Position numbers and translations under genes: made by a program. DNA of 28,394 nucleotides, taken from contig BFEA01000832.1 of the NCBI GenBank assembly GCA_003427395.1, forward strand, positions 239,996 through 268,389, written 5' to 3'. Source of the stretch: Chara braunii (taxonomy: Eukaryota > Streptophyta > Charophyceae > Charales > Characeae). This document shows positions 19,099 to 28,394 of the stretch, piece by piece. Under the pieces are notes generated by a model, which was given only the letters and a program-made list of their open reading frames with translations, had not been told where the DNA came from and searched no databases. Within the stretch, counting starts at the first letter, position 1. Every line of letters starts with the position of its first letter.

Positions 19099-19228
19099 CG
19101 GATACAGTATTTGAACGCTGTTTTCCAGACACTGTATCTGAACGTTGTTTTCCGGACATTGCATCTGAACGCTGTTTTCTGGACACTGTATCTGAACGTT
19201 GTTTCCCGGACACTATGTCTGAACCCTG
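19099..19228. repeat. 27-base minisatellite, about 4.8 units
   Basis: Unit CGGACACTGTATCTGAACG followed by YTGTTTTC, with two to four changes per unit. Because 27 is a multiple of three, the minus strand reads as a nine-residue peptide repeat (SGKQRSDTV). That frame has no supported start or context, so I treat the array as noncoding. Confidence 0.9.
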
Positions 19229-19229
19229 T

Positions 19230-21515
19230 GCCCGAAAACCTGACTGAGAAACTGAGTGTTGTTGAGTTTACCGACTGAGAACCAATTAGGGCCTGCACTG
19301 ATCGTTGAGACCAAACCTGTGTTTTCCAACAAGCTCAGACCGCTTGGTGCTGGCCCCGCATGTCATCAGTAAGAACTCTGTCCTGACTCAAACCCCTGTG
19401 TCAAAGCCAGTAGCCAAGAATTGAGTGGACTTGGATTGGGACCTCTAGCAACGTTGATGACCGAGTGTTGCCGAAACAAGCAGTTATTGAACAGTGACAG
19501 TTTGAGTAAACCATAGACTACCAATCGATTCTTGTCAGTTACGGCGCATAAAGTGGCTTTCAAGGGTGGGAACCCGACACGTATGTGTCGTGCAGAGTTC
19601 TTGCTTTGGCCTGTTTCACCGTTTCCAAAGACGAATTGATGCTATGCAGCCTCCCACAATAGTAATAGAAATAAAGTACGTATTCTATATATTTTTCCTT
19701 CCTGATCATCTTGATCGCCTGTTCCCTCTGAATCTGCTTATGTACTTCCATATCCCGACATGCTTCTTCAACCCATTCTCCTTCTTTATTCCTTCTAGAA
19801 ATACTTTTTATTACGAGGACCTCCTCCCTTTTCATGTTTCCTCTGATACCCTGTATCCTAGAGTATAATTATGCACTTTGCCAGGACAGGGGCTGGATAC
19901 AAGCCCTGGCAAGATCTAGTAATAGGTAGTAACTGTGTACTAGAATCGAGGTTATCTCGACAATAACCCGTTCTCGAAGGGTTCTTGTCACATTCGAAGC
20001 AGGAGTGTAGTCGCCCCCTTTTCATTGCTTGACCAGGGAAACTGCATATTCAGGCTATATGGGACTGTGATTCTGAGATTTTGCACAAACCCATGTCTTG
20101 GTCATTTCCGTGCACGACAAATACAGTCCACTGGTTTTCTTTATTTTAAGTTGTACACGTACAGACTCACCGCCCTGATCGCACAAACCTTGACAACATA
20201 ATCCGTCCACGCACCTCTCTTATCCAGGTGGGGGGCATAAGTCATCCTCACCTTGTCTTAGTTTTTCATTATTATCACTCCTCTCTTACAGTTAAGGCCA
20301 GAGCTTGCAGAAACAGGATTGGAAGTAGGGAGCCATTAACATTTCTCGTGGGACTCCGTCAAGCCTTTTTCACTTAATCCACATAAGTTGACCCTTAGTC
20401 ACACATAGAATAAGCCAGAGTAACCTGGACAGACGACTGTAAAAAAAAGAAAAGCAGATCAATTGTTGTGGCCAGGAATGAAGCTTCGAGTTTCTGGAAC
20501 TCCCATGAGACATCAGAGGGGAATAGGATTTTATGCACCCCCAAGCCAAGTAACAACCGAATAGGAGATTCCTTCGCTAATTATGGACTACGATTGCTAT
20601 ACTCTTACAGAGTCCAACAGTTCTGATACTCAGATAAAGGCCTGTCTGCTCGGAACTTTAGCCAGGTAACAGAAACGCTGGGCTTCAAAAGTTGGTTCAT
20701 GCATTCGCCATCGTGAATCCAAATGAGATTAGGCACAGTCAACTCAACCATTCATATGCCGCGTGGTACTCAACCAGGGTACCAGGGCTCAACTCTCGAC
20801 CCTAAATATAACCCCCTCGCTTTCTTTCAAAGGCAGACCATAATCATTATGCCATTAACTAAGATCTAACTGGGTCTTTCACCCTAGCTCCCTGATTCCT
20901 GGTATTTGATCAGTTCGCACTCAAGTTCAGTGGAAACAGGTAGGAGCAAAATCTCTGGGAAACAAAAAACAATCGCTCTAATGTTCATGCTACTGCTGAT
21001 TACTTAAGAGTCAATTAAAGGCAAGTCTCTCGAGAATAGGAAAGAAGTACGTAATGCACCTTAAAAATAGAATTAAGGCCCCGTTGACCATGACAAGGAA
21101 CACAAGTTGCTTTTCTTCAAGTTGGATCTTGCCACAACTTTGCAAAATAGACACTTAGTCGCCATCAAGTAGGAACTTAGCAAGAACATAAAAGATTTTC
21201 CTCACCACTGCTTTTTTTTTCCCCATCTAATCAAAAGTCAAGACACCGAACATAGTCAATGGGAATCATCTTTACTTTCCCTTTTGACATACAGGCCCAC
21301 TCATTGAGCCCAGAGATAAGCCCGAGTATTCACTCAAATGCCTGCATGTAGCCATCAAGCCAGTGAGTGCATCCAATCAAGCATTCATCTACACACACGG
21401 ACATTTGCAGGTTTGTAAAATCTCGCACTCAGTTTATCTCAGGATACAAACGAACTCATTCCATTATGGGTAACCATTCAATCAGGTGAGCATGTGCAAA
21501 CCTACATTCTCACGT
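19230..21515. other. 2.3 kb without a supported gene
   Basis: AT-balanced sequence with no open frame above about 100 codons, and none longer than 60 between 19.87 and 21.49 kb. No domain, LTR pair or RNA gene is recognised. The overlapping frames at 19.56-19.87 kb on both strands have no protein-family features. Confidence 0.5.
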
Positions 21516-21519
21516 ATCG

Positions 21520-21818
21520 GTGCGGTCACCCGGTGCAGTCTCGCGGTGCAGACACATAGTGCTGACTCACAGTGCAATCGCACGATGCAGTCACACGGTG
21601 CAGACACGCAATACAGGCACACAATGCAGACACGCGATACAGGTACATTGCACAGTCACGCGATGCAGGAACACTGCGCAGTCACACGATGCAGCGACAC
21701 GGTGCGGTCACATAACACGGTTCCACGACGCAATCACAGTGTAATCACTTGGCATAACTGCACGGTGTAGCCGCGTGATGCAGTCGTATGGTGCGACCAC
21801 ATGGCATAGGACTCACGG
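21520..21818. repeat. 13-base minisatellite, about 22 units
   Basis: Consensus close to GTGCAGTCACACG, each unit with one to four changes and occasional 12- or 14-base variants. The period is not a multiple of three, so frames through it read different peptides in turn and are not coding. The array is old, since no two adjacent units are identical. Confidence 0.9.
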
Positions 21819-21819
21819 A

Positions 21820-23325
21820 TACAAAGGCTGCGCGTCTTTCTTAACCTTTCCATACAATCAGATAGGCCACTCAACGTAGGGGATTACACCCAGTAGACAA
21901 GTGTCAATACCAAAATTACCCAATCACTTCGACCTTGCTAATTCCCTTAGAATAGTAGTTGTATGTTGGACTCTTTTCGTAGCCTGCACGCCTCCAACTG
22001 AGTTGGGGCTTCCCCCCCCTTTTGTTCACTTACTCTCCCAGTCTACTGCGGGCTTAACCCTATCAAGATGAAACGTAATCGGTTAACAACGATCAATTGG
22101 CCTAATTAATTAAAATAAGAGAAAAGAAAAGAAAAATAAAGTTTATAAGTCAAAAGAAATTATCTTTGCAATAGTCACCATCTTATCTGAGAATTTCCGG
22201 ACAGAGCGGCCACAAAGAAGCGCATCAACGGCCTCTGACAGCAGTCCCCGTCACAAAATGAGGGTCACTCAGAGGTAGCAAGATAGGTGGTGAGTAAGAT
22301 TGTCTTCAAAAGAACGAGACTCTCTCAACAACTGGTTCTTGGCCGAGCAGATAACACAAGCTCCGATTAGTAGTGAGGAGGTCTGTTTCCGCAGCATCAT
22401 GAGGGAACCGTTTCGTGGAAAGCACGTTGGTCATCACGAGCCTTTCCCTAACATCTCTTTTACTACCTAGAGTGACAGCTTGGGTCCCTGATGTGACGAA
22501 GTCCTGGTTACTCCAAGCCGAGTAGTTATAACATCAACCACTACGCCCTTTTGACCTTCTCACATAACTTTTTTCCAGAAGCGCCTGCCTATTGGTTGTG
22601 TATTCCCTCCACACTCCTCCTTCTCCCTCGGAGCGAGCTACTCGGGACCAAATGCACGCGTCACCGTCACACGTCCCTCCCTCTTCTTCTTCAAGTCAGC
22701 GCAGAGCTCTCGACGAGTGCATCATGCTCATACAAGTATTAACTGCCAGGGGAACGAGCAACGTTGATGTTGACATCAACCTCGCTCAGCATGCATGATT
22801 TGCCCAGTACTCGTTGGCGAGAGAGTGCCTCCCAAGAAAACAGTTGGCGTCACTACCTTGCAAGCTCACTCCCCTTCGCCCCCTATCTCAGCCTCCCCGT
22901 TTCGGGTTCAATCTCGTTCACCCTCTTGCCCACGCGTCTTGCATTTCGAGAGCGCTTCCTCTTCTCTCGCTGCCTAATCACTCGTGCATCTCGCCAATAC
23001 TTCTTCCCTCACACACGAGCGTGCCACGCGTTGGCTGAGTACTGGGGTCACGGTTTCATGCCCTGTTTAATCCAAGGCTACCTCCCTAGCGAAACGCGGT
23101 AAGCTCACTCCTCATTCTTGTACATAGCCTGTTGTGTTGACATCAGCCTCCTCTCTTCCCTTTCCACGCGTTGACTCCTCGATCACCTCTCCTCGACCCC
23201 GCCGTCTGTCTCAACCCCTCTTGCTAACTTCACACACCCCTCGACTGTGCCACACGTACGCATGTAACCGCCCCGTAGCTCATACCCCGTTTCTCAGAAT
23301 GACCCAACGCTGACCTCTGGCGTTA
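21820..23325. other. Noncoding or unassigned stretch
   Basis: No convincing gene. From about 22.55 to 23.3 kb the plus strand is pyrimidine-rich with several overlapping short frames and no domain. A near-perfect palindrome GTTGATGTTGACATCAAC (two-base centre) is at about 22,763-22,780. Confidence 0.4.
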
Positions 23326-23330
23326 CCGCC

Positions 23331-23852
23331 TCACACACGTCCTTTCCCCCTGTTTAGCTTCTTTTTCGTTCCGCGGCCCCTTGGCGTCAGTTGCCGAGAG
23401 TTGGCCTCGGGTCCCCCTTCCACCGGGTCTGCTGCTTGGTGATGCCTCTGGATCTCACCTGGTCTGTTCCAGGACCTGAGATCCGTCTCCCGATTTGCAT
23501 CACTCATCTCACTTTCCCCTCCCGAGTCTCTTTCCTGGTGGACCTGTTCCAGGTCTGCTATGTCCATCGAGGTCTCAGTCTCATGAGAAGCCACCGTTAT
23601 CCGTAGCCTTGCCGTCACTCTGTCCCGTCTACAGCGTCTCTCCGCTCGGTCTCTCGCCTCCGAAATCGCATCCTGCAGCTTCGGGTTAGTCCGCATCTCT
23701 CCCTCTTTTGCTCCCTCTACGTTGATCTTCAGTAGCACTTCATCTCCACCGTCGTAATTAAGTATGACTGTAATCCAAGGCCCTTCCCCGGACACGGGCT
23801 TCCAACGGGCCTGGTGATACCAGTACCCGGGCCTGTACCCATGCAATGCCAT
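23331..23852 (-). CDS. Unrecognised 173-aa charged protein with own TATA box
   Basis: The frame is open from about 23,999, but I take the ATG at 23,852, the first ATG after the TATA box and one with good context (G at -3, G at +4). The N-terminal third is globular-looking (GYRPGYWYHQARWKPVSGEG, then PWITVILNYDGGDEVLLKIN). The middle is charged and helix-prone (AISEARDRAERRCRRDRV). The C-terminal third is hydrophilic and likely disordered, ending in the basic tail GRGTKKKLNRGKGRV. The layout could suit a nucleic-acid-binding protein such as a retroelement Gag/ORF1 or a transposon accessory protein, but no family is recognised. It lies inside the candidate 9.1-kb element on the same strand as the 18.1-kb frame. 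Confidence 0.45.
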   Translation of the reverse strand: MALHGYRPGYWYHQARWKPVSGEGPWITVILNYDGGDEVLLKINVEGAKEGEMRTNPKLQDAISEARDRAERRCRRDRVTARLRITVASHETETSMDIADLEQVHQERDSGGESEMSDANRETDLRSWNRPGEIQRHHQAADPVEGGPEANSRQLTPRGRGTKKKLNRGKGRV

Positions 23853-24034
23853 AGCCACAGTCCTTGCAACAGCCGGTGCAAGTGCTAAACACTTCAGCTC
23901 TCTCGCTGCACTCGAGAAGGACAGGCTATTAGAGTGCAGTCTACCAGGAGCCGATGACTTCAACGCTCTGCCACTATCTTTTCTTCCAGCGTGATAGCCT
24001 TAACGAACCTGCCGAGAGATCCACGGATAGTCCT

Positions 24035-24042
24035 CTTTTATA
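24035..24042 (-). promoter_or_regulatory. TATA box for the 23.3-kb frame
   Basis: Minus strand CTCTATAAAAGAGG contains the canonical plant core TATAAAAG. A start about 30 bases downstream (near 24,008) would give a leader of roughly 155 bases without any upstream ATG before the ATG at 23,852. Confidence 0.5.
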
Positions 24043-24059
24043 GAGTCCAAAGAGGCCGC

Positions 24060-24498
24060 GTTTCCCTGTGTACTAAACGAGAGTTTTAACAAAATCTTTT
24101 CGAAGGCACAAATAAGAAAAATAAAAAAATTAAAATTTATTTCTCTTAAAAAGCACATGAGTCTGAAACTCAATAGTCACCTGCAGGGTGGCACTCAGTT
24201 TAACCACTAATCCTTCCGAATCGACTCACATAGGGAAATCGGCGGTCCCATAACGAGACCCCGACGGCGCACTTTTCTCTTTAAAACGGGGCCGTCGATC
24301 TACCTATGTCGGGTGTCCGTGTCCGATGGTAAGGAGGGGGCTTATGACCCCCTTTCAGGGGTGATAAGCTTCCTACCGATGTGGCCGCGGGTCGCCCTCC
24401 TTTTGAGATCTTACCGCACGGTGCCAAATTGGAATTCTCCCACAGACTGTATCAATGAGGTCGGCCTACTTCGGCTGTGGACCGCTGAACTCGAAATT
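24060..24498. other. Unassigned stretch
   Basis: A/T-rich patch at 24,095-24,160 and GC-rich sequence after it. No supported frame or RNA gene. Confidence 0.4.
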
Positions 24499-24568
24499 TG
24501 AACCGTTGGCCTTCCCGCGAAGTGATGGACCAATGTAATAATGATAATAATAATAATAGTAATAAGAC
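24494..24568. repeat. Dispersed repeat with (TAA)n tail, copy 1
   Basis: ACCGTTGGCCTTCCCGCGAA followed by GTGATGGACC and then TAATAATGATAATAATAATA. The same order recurs at 24.87-24.98 kb. Confidence 0.6.
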
Positions 24569-24873
24569 GCTTCAGATTTCATCCACGCAGTAGCCCCAAG
24601 TGAACAGTGGTACGAGTCCTCGCAGAAAACCAAGACCAACCTTCAACCCTTTTTCCTTCTTTCTTTCCTTTTCTTACCTCCCCTTTTCTCAGTCATTACT
24701 GCATTTACCCCTAAACTCAGCTTCTAGGGCCCAGTGCGCGGTTGGAACACACAAACGGGTTACTTTTATCCCGTCCCTGTACCTGGCCCGGATCACGACC
24801 ATTAGGGCCAGACGGTCCTTTCCACCCCAAGCAGGCTCAGTTTGAACTGACAACAACCACGACTTGGAGACAG

Positions 24874-24982
24874 GACCGTTGGCCTCCCCCGCGAAGTGAC
24901 AGGACCCCGACGAAAGGGGAAACTGCATCTGAAAATCGGTGAACTAATAATGATAAAATAATAATAACAATAATAACAAGAG
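24874..24982. repeat. Dispersed repeat with (TAA)n tail, copy 2
   Basis: ACCGTTGGCCTCCCCCGCGA followed by AGTGACAGGACC and, about 40 bases on, CTAATAATGATAAAATAATA. A shared unique block plus the same type of tail suggests two copies of a short retroposon, or a duplication. Confidence 0.6.
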
Positions 24983-25059
24983 AAAAGGGAAAACTCAAAC
25001 GATACAGTAGACAACCATCGCTGAATTACTCTGGACTAAAGCAACGGTCCTGATCCAAG

Positions 25060-25690
25060 TGCTGATCAGGTTTTCTATTTTTTTTTCTTTGCTTTTTATA
25101 TTTTTGTTTCCCCCCTTTTATCTCTTTCGTTCAACTTTTTCTTCCCAACAGCAAGTCGTTTTCACGCATCTAACCCATAACTTGGCAACAGGGTACTCGG
25201 CGAGCAATAGGAAAGACTGCGCCAGTGTTCTCACCTCCGCGTCCCAGGGCGAACCCGACGGCTACCACGGCCACATGCCGGTTGTGCTCTGCTGTACAGC
25301 AGGGCGCCGAGCCTGCGTGGACCAATGGAAAACCCTGTGGCGCACCCTTTTTGCTAAGGGCATGCACCGACAGGACCGGTCCACACCAGGGTACAACCCA
25401 GACTCTAAGGATCGTGGAGATGACTACTAACTGCAATACTAGTGCAAGAGACCGGTACCAGGCAGGGACTTGGTACACGGAGGAGGGCCGAGACACCGCG
25501 CCCTTCGATAACGTGTCGTTCTCGGCTCTCTATCTTTCTCTCTCTCTCTCTCTCTCTCACACGGCGCGATGTAGTCCGTTTTTCTAAATTTTGTTTTCCT
25601 TCTTCCTTTTTTTCTTTTTTTTTTGAAAGTTTTCTTTGTTTTTCGTTTGTTTTTCTTTTGATTTTTCTCACATTCATTCTTAACAAAATT
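25060..25690. repeat. T-rich tracts and a (CT)n microsatellite
   Basis: T-rich stretches at 25,073-25,145 and 25,590-25,680 flank a region with mirror frames on both strands, and a CT run lies at about 25,536-25,558. The Lys/Arg-rich minus-strand frames are produced by these tracts. Confidence 0.7.
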
Positions 25691-25796
25691 TGATGTCCTC
25701 GTAGTACCGGTACTTCGAGGCTCGTAACCGTAGCTGTAGGTTACGCCTACTGGTAGCCTTAGGGTCGGGCCTTGACAACCGGTAGGTACTGGTGTG

Positions 25797-27240
25797 AGAA
25801 GAGATCGATCCACATTCAGGTGTTGGGCCCATCTATCATTAATTCGGTCCCTTAATACCCTCTTGGGCCTAAGCATCCTATACATGGTTCTGACAGACAT
25901 AGTGTTTAGGTGTATTTTTTTACCTATTGACGTTGCCGCCCCTCGGGCCGTCTGTCATTTCCATTCCTCGAGGTCAATCGCCAGTTCCTGAATCAGTGTT
26001 TGGAGAAGAAAAACTTTGAAGTCCCGATCCTCCCGCAACACTCGTACTCAAAAGACATCAGCTTTCCCCATCCATTCGAAAGGATTGCGAGAGCCGCTAA
26101 GCCTCCCCCTTGGCCCGATTGTGAAGTGTTCCACCAGAACATCTGATGTCCGCACTCTGTGAGTCTGACCAATCCGTGACATATCTCCTAAATAAGCAAA
26201 TCAGTCTCCTTCCTTCAAGGTGGGGCCACGCTTATGCACCCTGTACCACTCTAGAGGAATTGCTTCGATGATTGTTTCCAAATGTTGCTCCGTATGGTGG
26301 CAATACCTAAGGGTAGCTTGCAACTGGGCTGCTGTTTTCCAATCTTTCCTCCCCTGGTCCCATAGGTGCCCTATACGAAGTACCCCATTCTTCACCCACC
26401 CCTTCCAGGGGGTTGCTGAACTGTTCAATACCTGCCCATGATGAGGGGTAATCCACCAATTACCGAACAACGGTTGTCCGCACACTTCCTCCCATCGCTC
26501 TGGTGATTGTTTCTCGGGGGGGGGGGAGCCTTCGCCAACTCTTTAGCAATGATGGTCAAAATTGATCCGCTACTTGACCCTGGACCTTGCGCGGGATTGA
26601 CCAGTAGCGGCCCTCTATCCATGTGAGCGGACTAACCTCTGGTGGAGCTGGTGGGGCCAACCGGGCAATATGTTCCAGGGCCAGAGTCTGCCAAGGACTA
26701 TCGTTTGAGAAGATCAGCGTCTTCAGTCACTTAAGACGGAGGGCTTGGACTTGTGTTGTGGGATCGATAATGCCCAGACCTCCCGCTCTTTTGGGTTGTA
26801 TGACTGAGTCTCATGCTACCCTACTGATGACGTTAGCTCGTTCATCATCTCCTCTCCATAGGAAGGCTACCACCCTGGATCTAAGCGCCTGAAAAGCAGT
26901 CTTGCTCAAGGGCCAGAGCACCAACTTATACCACAACGTAGCGAACACTACATTATTAATGGCTAGCGCCCGACCAAAGATGGAGGTATGCTTGTTATGC
27001 CAATGAGACAACTTGGCTAAAGCTGGTGCCGAGATCCAGTCGTCATTCGAGGAAGGGCGCCCCTGGGCTGTCAATGATACCCCTAGGACTCGGACAAGGG
27101 TCTGCAAGGGGGACAACACCCTAGTTCCTTCCTCCCACTATTAACGAGTACTTTGGAGGCCTGAGTAGTAAATGAGCAAGACATCAGATTGCTCTGGACT
27201 GTAGAGGATTTATTGAGCAGGTTGTTGAATTCCTTAGTAT
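25797..27240 (-). pseudogene. LINE ORF2, end of reverse transcriptase to linker (5' half of a split element)
   Basis: Read from 27,240 down. KVLVNSG and, after a frameshift near 27,125-27,140, TLVRVLGVSLTAQG lead to the post-catalytic RT region (SIFGRALAINNVVFATLWYK, LWPLSKTAFQALRSRVVAFL). Then comes PKRAGGLGIIDP, a hallmark of plant LINEs, and a long linker to TMYRMLRPKRVLRDR and NDRWAQHLNV. The frame is continuous except for TGA stops at 26,811-26,813, 26,727-26,729, 26,201-26,203 and 26,048-26,050. Sequence breaks off at 25,796, where the paralogue at 28.3 kb continues straight into the zf-RVT part. The catalytic RT core and endonuclease are missing on the 5' side. Confidence 0.82.
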
Positions 27241-27391
27241 GGAGACTAAAATCATCTATCACTGCTTTCTAGGAATTCACCTGACTCTGAGCTGCACCAT
27301 TGATAGCCTCTTCAAAAGTCTTAGGAGGATCGGTCAGGTGGGAAGGGGGATGAGGGGAGCAGGGCCTACGTCCAGGGGTGACTGGAGTAGG

Positions 27392-28394
27392 CTACTTGAT
27401 CCTCCTATTCCCGTTCTCCGTCCTGACCGGACCCACTAAGATTGTGCTGGGCGGGTTCCACAATGTCTCGGCCATACCAACTGAGATCAAATAAGGTGTT
27501 ATTTGGTGGTGGGAACAGGCCGGGGAAATCTGAGGAGGAGGGGAGGGTATGTCACTGGGAATCTCAGTCCATTTATGAAAAAGCAAACGATAGTCCTTTT
27601 GTGATAACTCCAAACGATCATTTCTCTCTAGATGCCAGTCGTCTAATTGTATCCATGCAATCCATCCTTTTCATTCCCCGTCCAACCAGTCCATGCAGAA
27701 TTCGTGTAACTTCTTAATAATATATGATCTTCTTGTGAGAGCTTTCATCCCTTGTACCGTCTTTTTCCACTGGGCTCTGATTACAGTTTCAATAATTTCC
27801 TTAATCATTTCTATTATTTCCACACTACCAACGCAGACACCTTCAAGTGCTAGAATGCATCTACGACGCCATATAGCCCATATCACTGTTGCCCTCCCAA
27901 TCCTAAATAAATTGGTTGTGAAGGTCGAGGTTTGGGCCGGCTAGTGACTAATTAGTACGGCTCTCCATTCCCATGGCTAGTCTCTGTCCGCGTGTAGTTG
28001 GTTCCAAATCCGGACCTATCCACGCCATGTAAGGATAGAAATTGAGCACTGTAGGAAAATGTGCCCTATTGTCTCGTTGGTCTTTCGAGAGGGGAAACTC
28101 CCCACACACACTTGACACCAGAGGAGGGTCAACCCTTTCTGTTCCAGGTGTGTATGGTCTATAAGCCATGCATTTGTCGGTAAGCATCAGTGGGTAATCT
28201 GCCATTGAAGCGAGGCAGTCTTGGCTGGTCTGTTCTTCACTTCTTTAAACCATTTGATAGTTCTCGAGACTTCATATGAGACTTTTATGTGTCGAGCCCA
28301 GCGATCTACTATCTGATCCCTCAGATTCAGTTTAGTCCTGAGCATTCGATAGCTAGCTTTAACACCAGGGTTGTCAGGCGGGGGCCCCCGCGGC
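27392..28394 (-). pseudogene. Second LINE ORF2 C-terminus with zf-RVT domain, runs off the window
   Basis: From the window end down: YRMLRTKLNLRDQ, VDRWARHIKV, then TIKWFKEVKNRPAK without interruption, the zinc domain (WCQVCVGSFPSRKTNETIGH then IFLQC, with Cys, Cys, His and Cys ligands all present), and the Trp-rich tail (VIWAIWRRRCILALEGV). In-frame stops include TGA at 28,187-28,189 and TAG at 28,016-28,018. It parallels the piece at 15.9-16.7 kb throughout and serves as the uninterrupted reference for the split element. It is followed on the low side by another LINE piece in the same orientation, so the two elements are tandem or nested. Confidence 0.82.

Larger units (their letters stand above)
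16714..25796. mobile_element. Candidate 9.1-kb inverted-repeat element inserted in a LINE
   Basis: The left end reads TTAA then ACC and ACCAGTACCTCCCCGTTGT. The right end, read on the minus strand from 25,793, is ACCAGTACCTACCGGTTGT, which matches 17 of 19 bases. Outside each end is LINE sequence of the same strand, and the two LINE pieces join within about eight codons. The left 90 bases share CGTTAACGCGCC and neighbouring sequence with the small MITE-like elements at 12.9 and 14.5 kb. TTAA is present on the left; the right flank reads AGAA instead, so the target duplication is not intact. Length includes a 615-base N gap. No known transposase is recognised inside. The alternative is an ordinary MITE at the left with its end in the N gap, and an unrelated break at the right. 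Confidence 0.6.

Noticed and set aside
19019-19213. Protein with a nine-residue repeat SGKQRSDTV
   Set aside because: It comes from a 27-base minisatellite; no start context, promoter or conserved flanks.
21486-21770. Frames rich in Cys, His and Thr, superficially like zinc-finger repeats
   Set aside because: The 13-base array changes frame every unit, so the peptide has no constant spacing of Cys and His.
23331-23963. Start of the 23.3-kb protein at about 23,963
   Set aside because: The codon there is TTG; the first ATG after the TATA box is at 23,852 and has better context.
27948-28205. 85-codon ATG-started minus-strand frame
   Set aside because: It is the shifted mirror of the LINE zf-RVT frame, whose zinc ligands and neighbours are read in the adjacent frame.

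Overview
The window looks like nuclear DNA of a eukaryote, probably of the green lineage (streptophyte). The reasons are a Ty3/gypsy element whose primer site matches initiator tRNA-Met, as in most plant LTR retrotransposons, a LINE with the plant-type zf-RVT C-terminal zinc domain, TTAA-flanked small inverted-repeat elements, and many microsatellites. No bacterial operons, rRNA, CRISPR array or convincing tRNA gene are visible, and the species cannot be named from this. Nearly all recognisable coding sequence is decayed transposon, on the minus strand. Most other open frames are chance or mirror frames.

Layout. 1-2.8 kb: unassigned DNA, one decayed frame with membrane-like segments, and microsatellites. 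2.8-7.4 kb: a truncated, frameshifted Ty3/gypsy element (minus strand) with LTR, primer site, gag, zinc knuckle, protease and half of the reverse transcriptase. 7.4-12.8 kb: GC-richer unassigned DNA with a few splice-like signals, one small open frame, and trinucleotide arrays. 12.8-15.8 kb: a dense cluster of MITE-like elements (termini ACCACCAGTAC, flanked by TTAA) interleaved with copies of a SINE-like repeat that has a 3' hairpin and poly(A). 15.9-28.4 kb: LINE sequence, all minus strand.

The most interesting point is in this last part. One LINE piece ends at about 25,795. The piece that continues it begins at about 16,716, within roughly eight codons of the same place in the protein, as an uninterrupted paralogue at 27.4-28.4 kb shows. 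Both break points carry the same terminal inverted repeat (17 of 19 bases), related to the ends of the small MITEs nearby. I infer that one LINE was split by a roughly 9.1-kb inverted-repeat element (about 16,714-25,796, with a 615-base N gap inside), and that the MITEs are short relatives of it. The insert holds two unrecognised minus-strand frames: a tryptophan-rich frame at 18.1-18.8 kb with one stop, and a 173-aa frame at 23.3-23.9 kb preceded by a good TATA box. It also holds two minisatellites. No known transposase is recognised.
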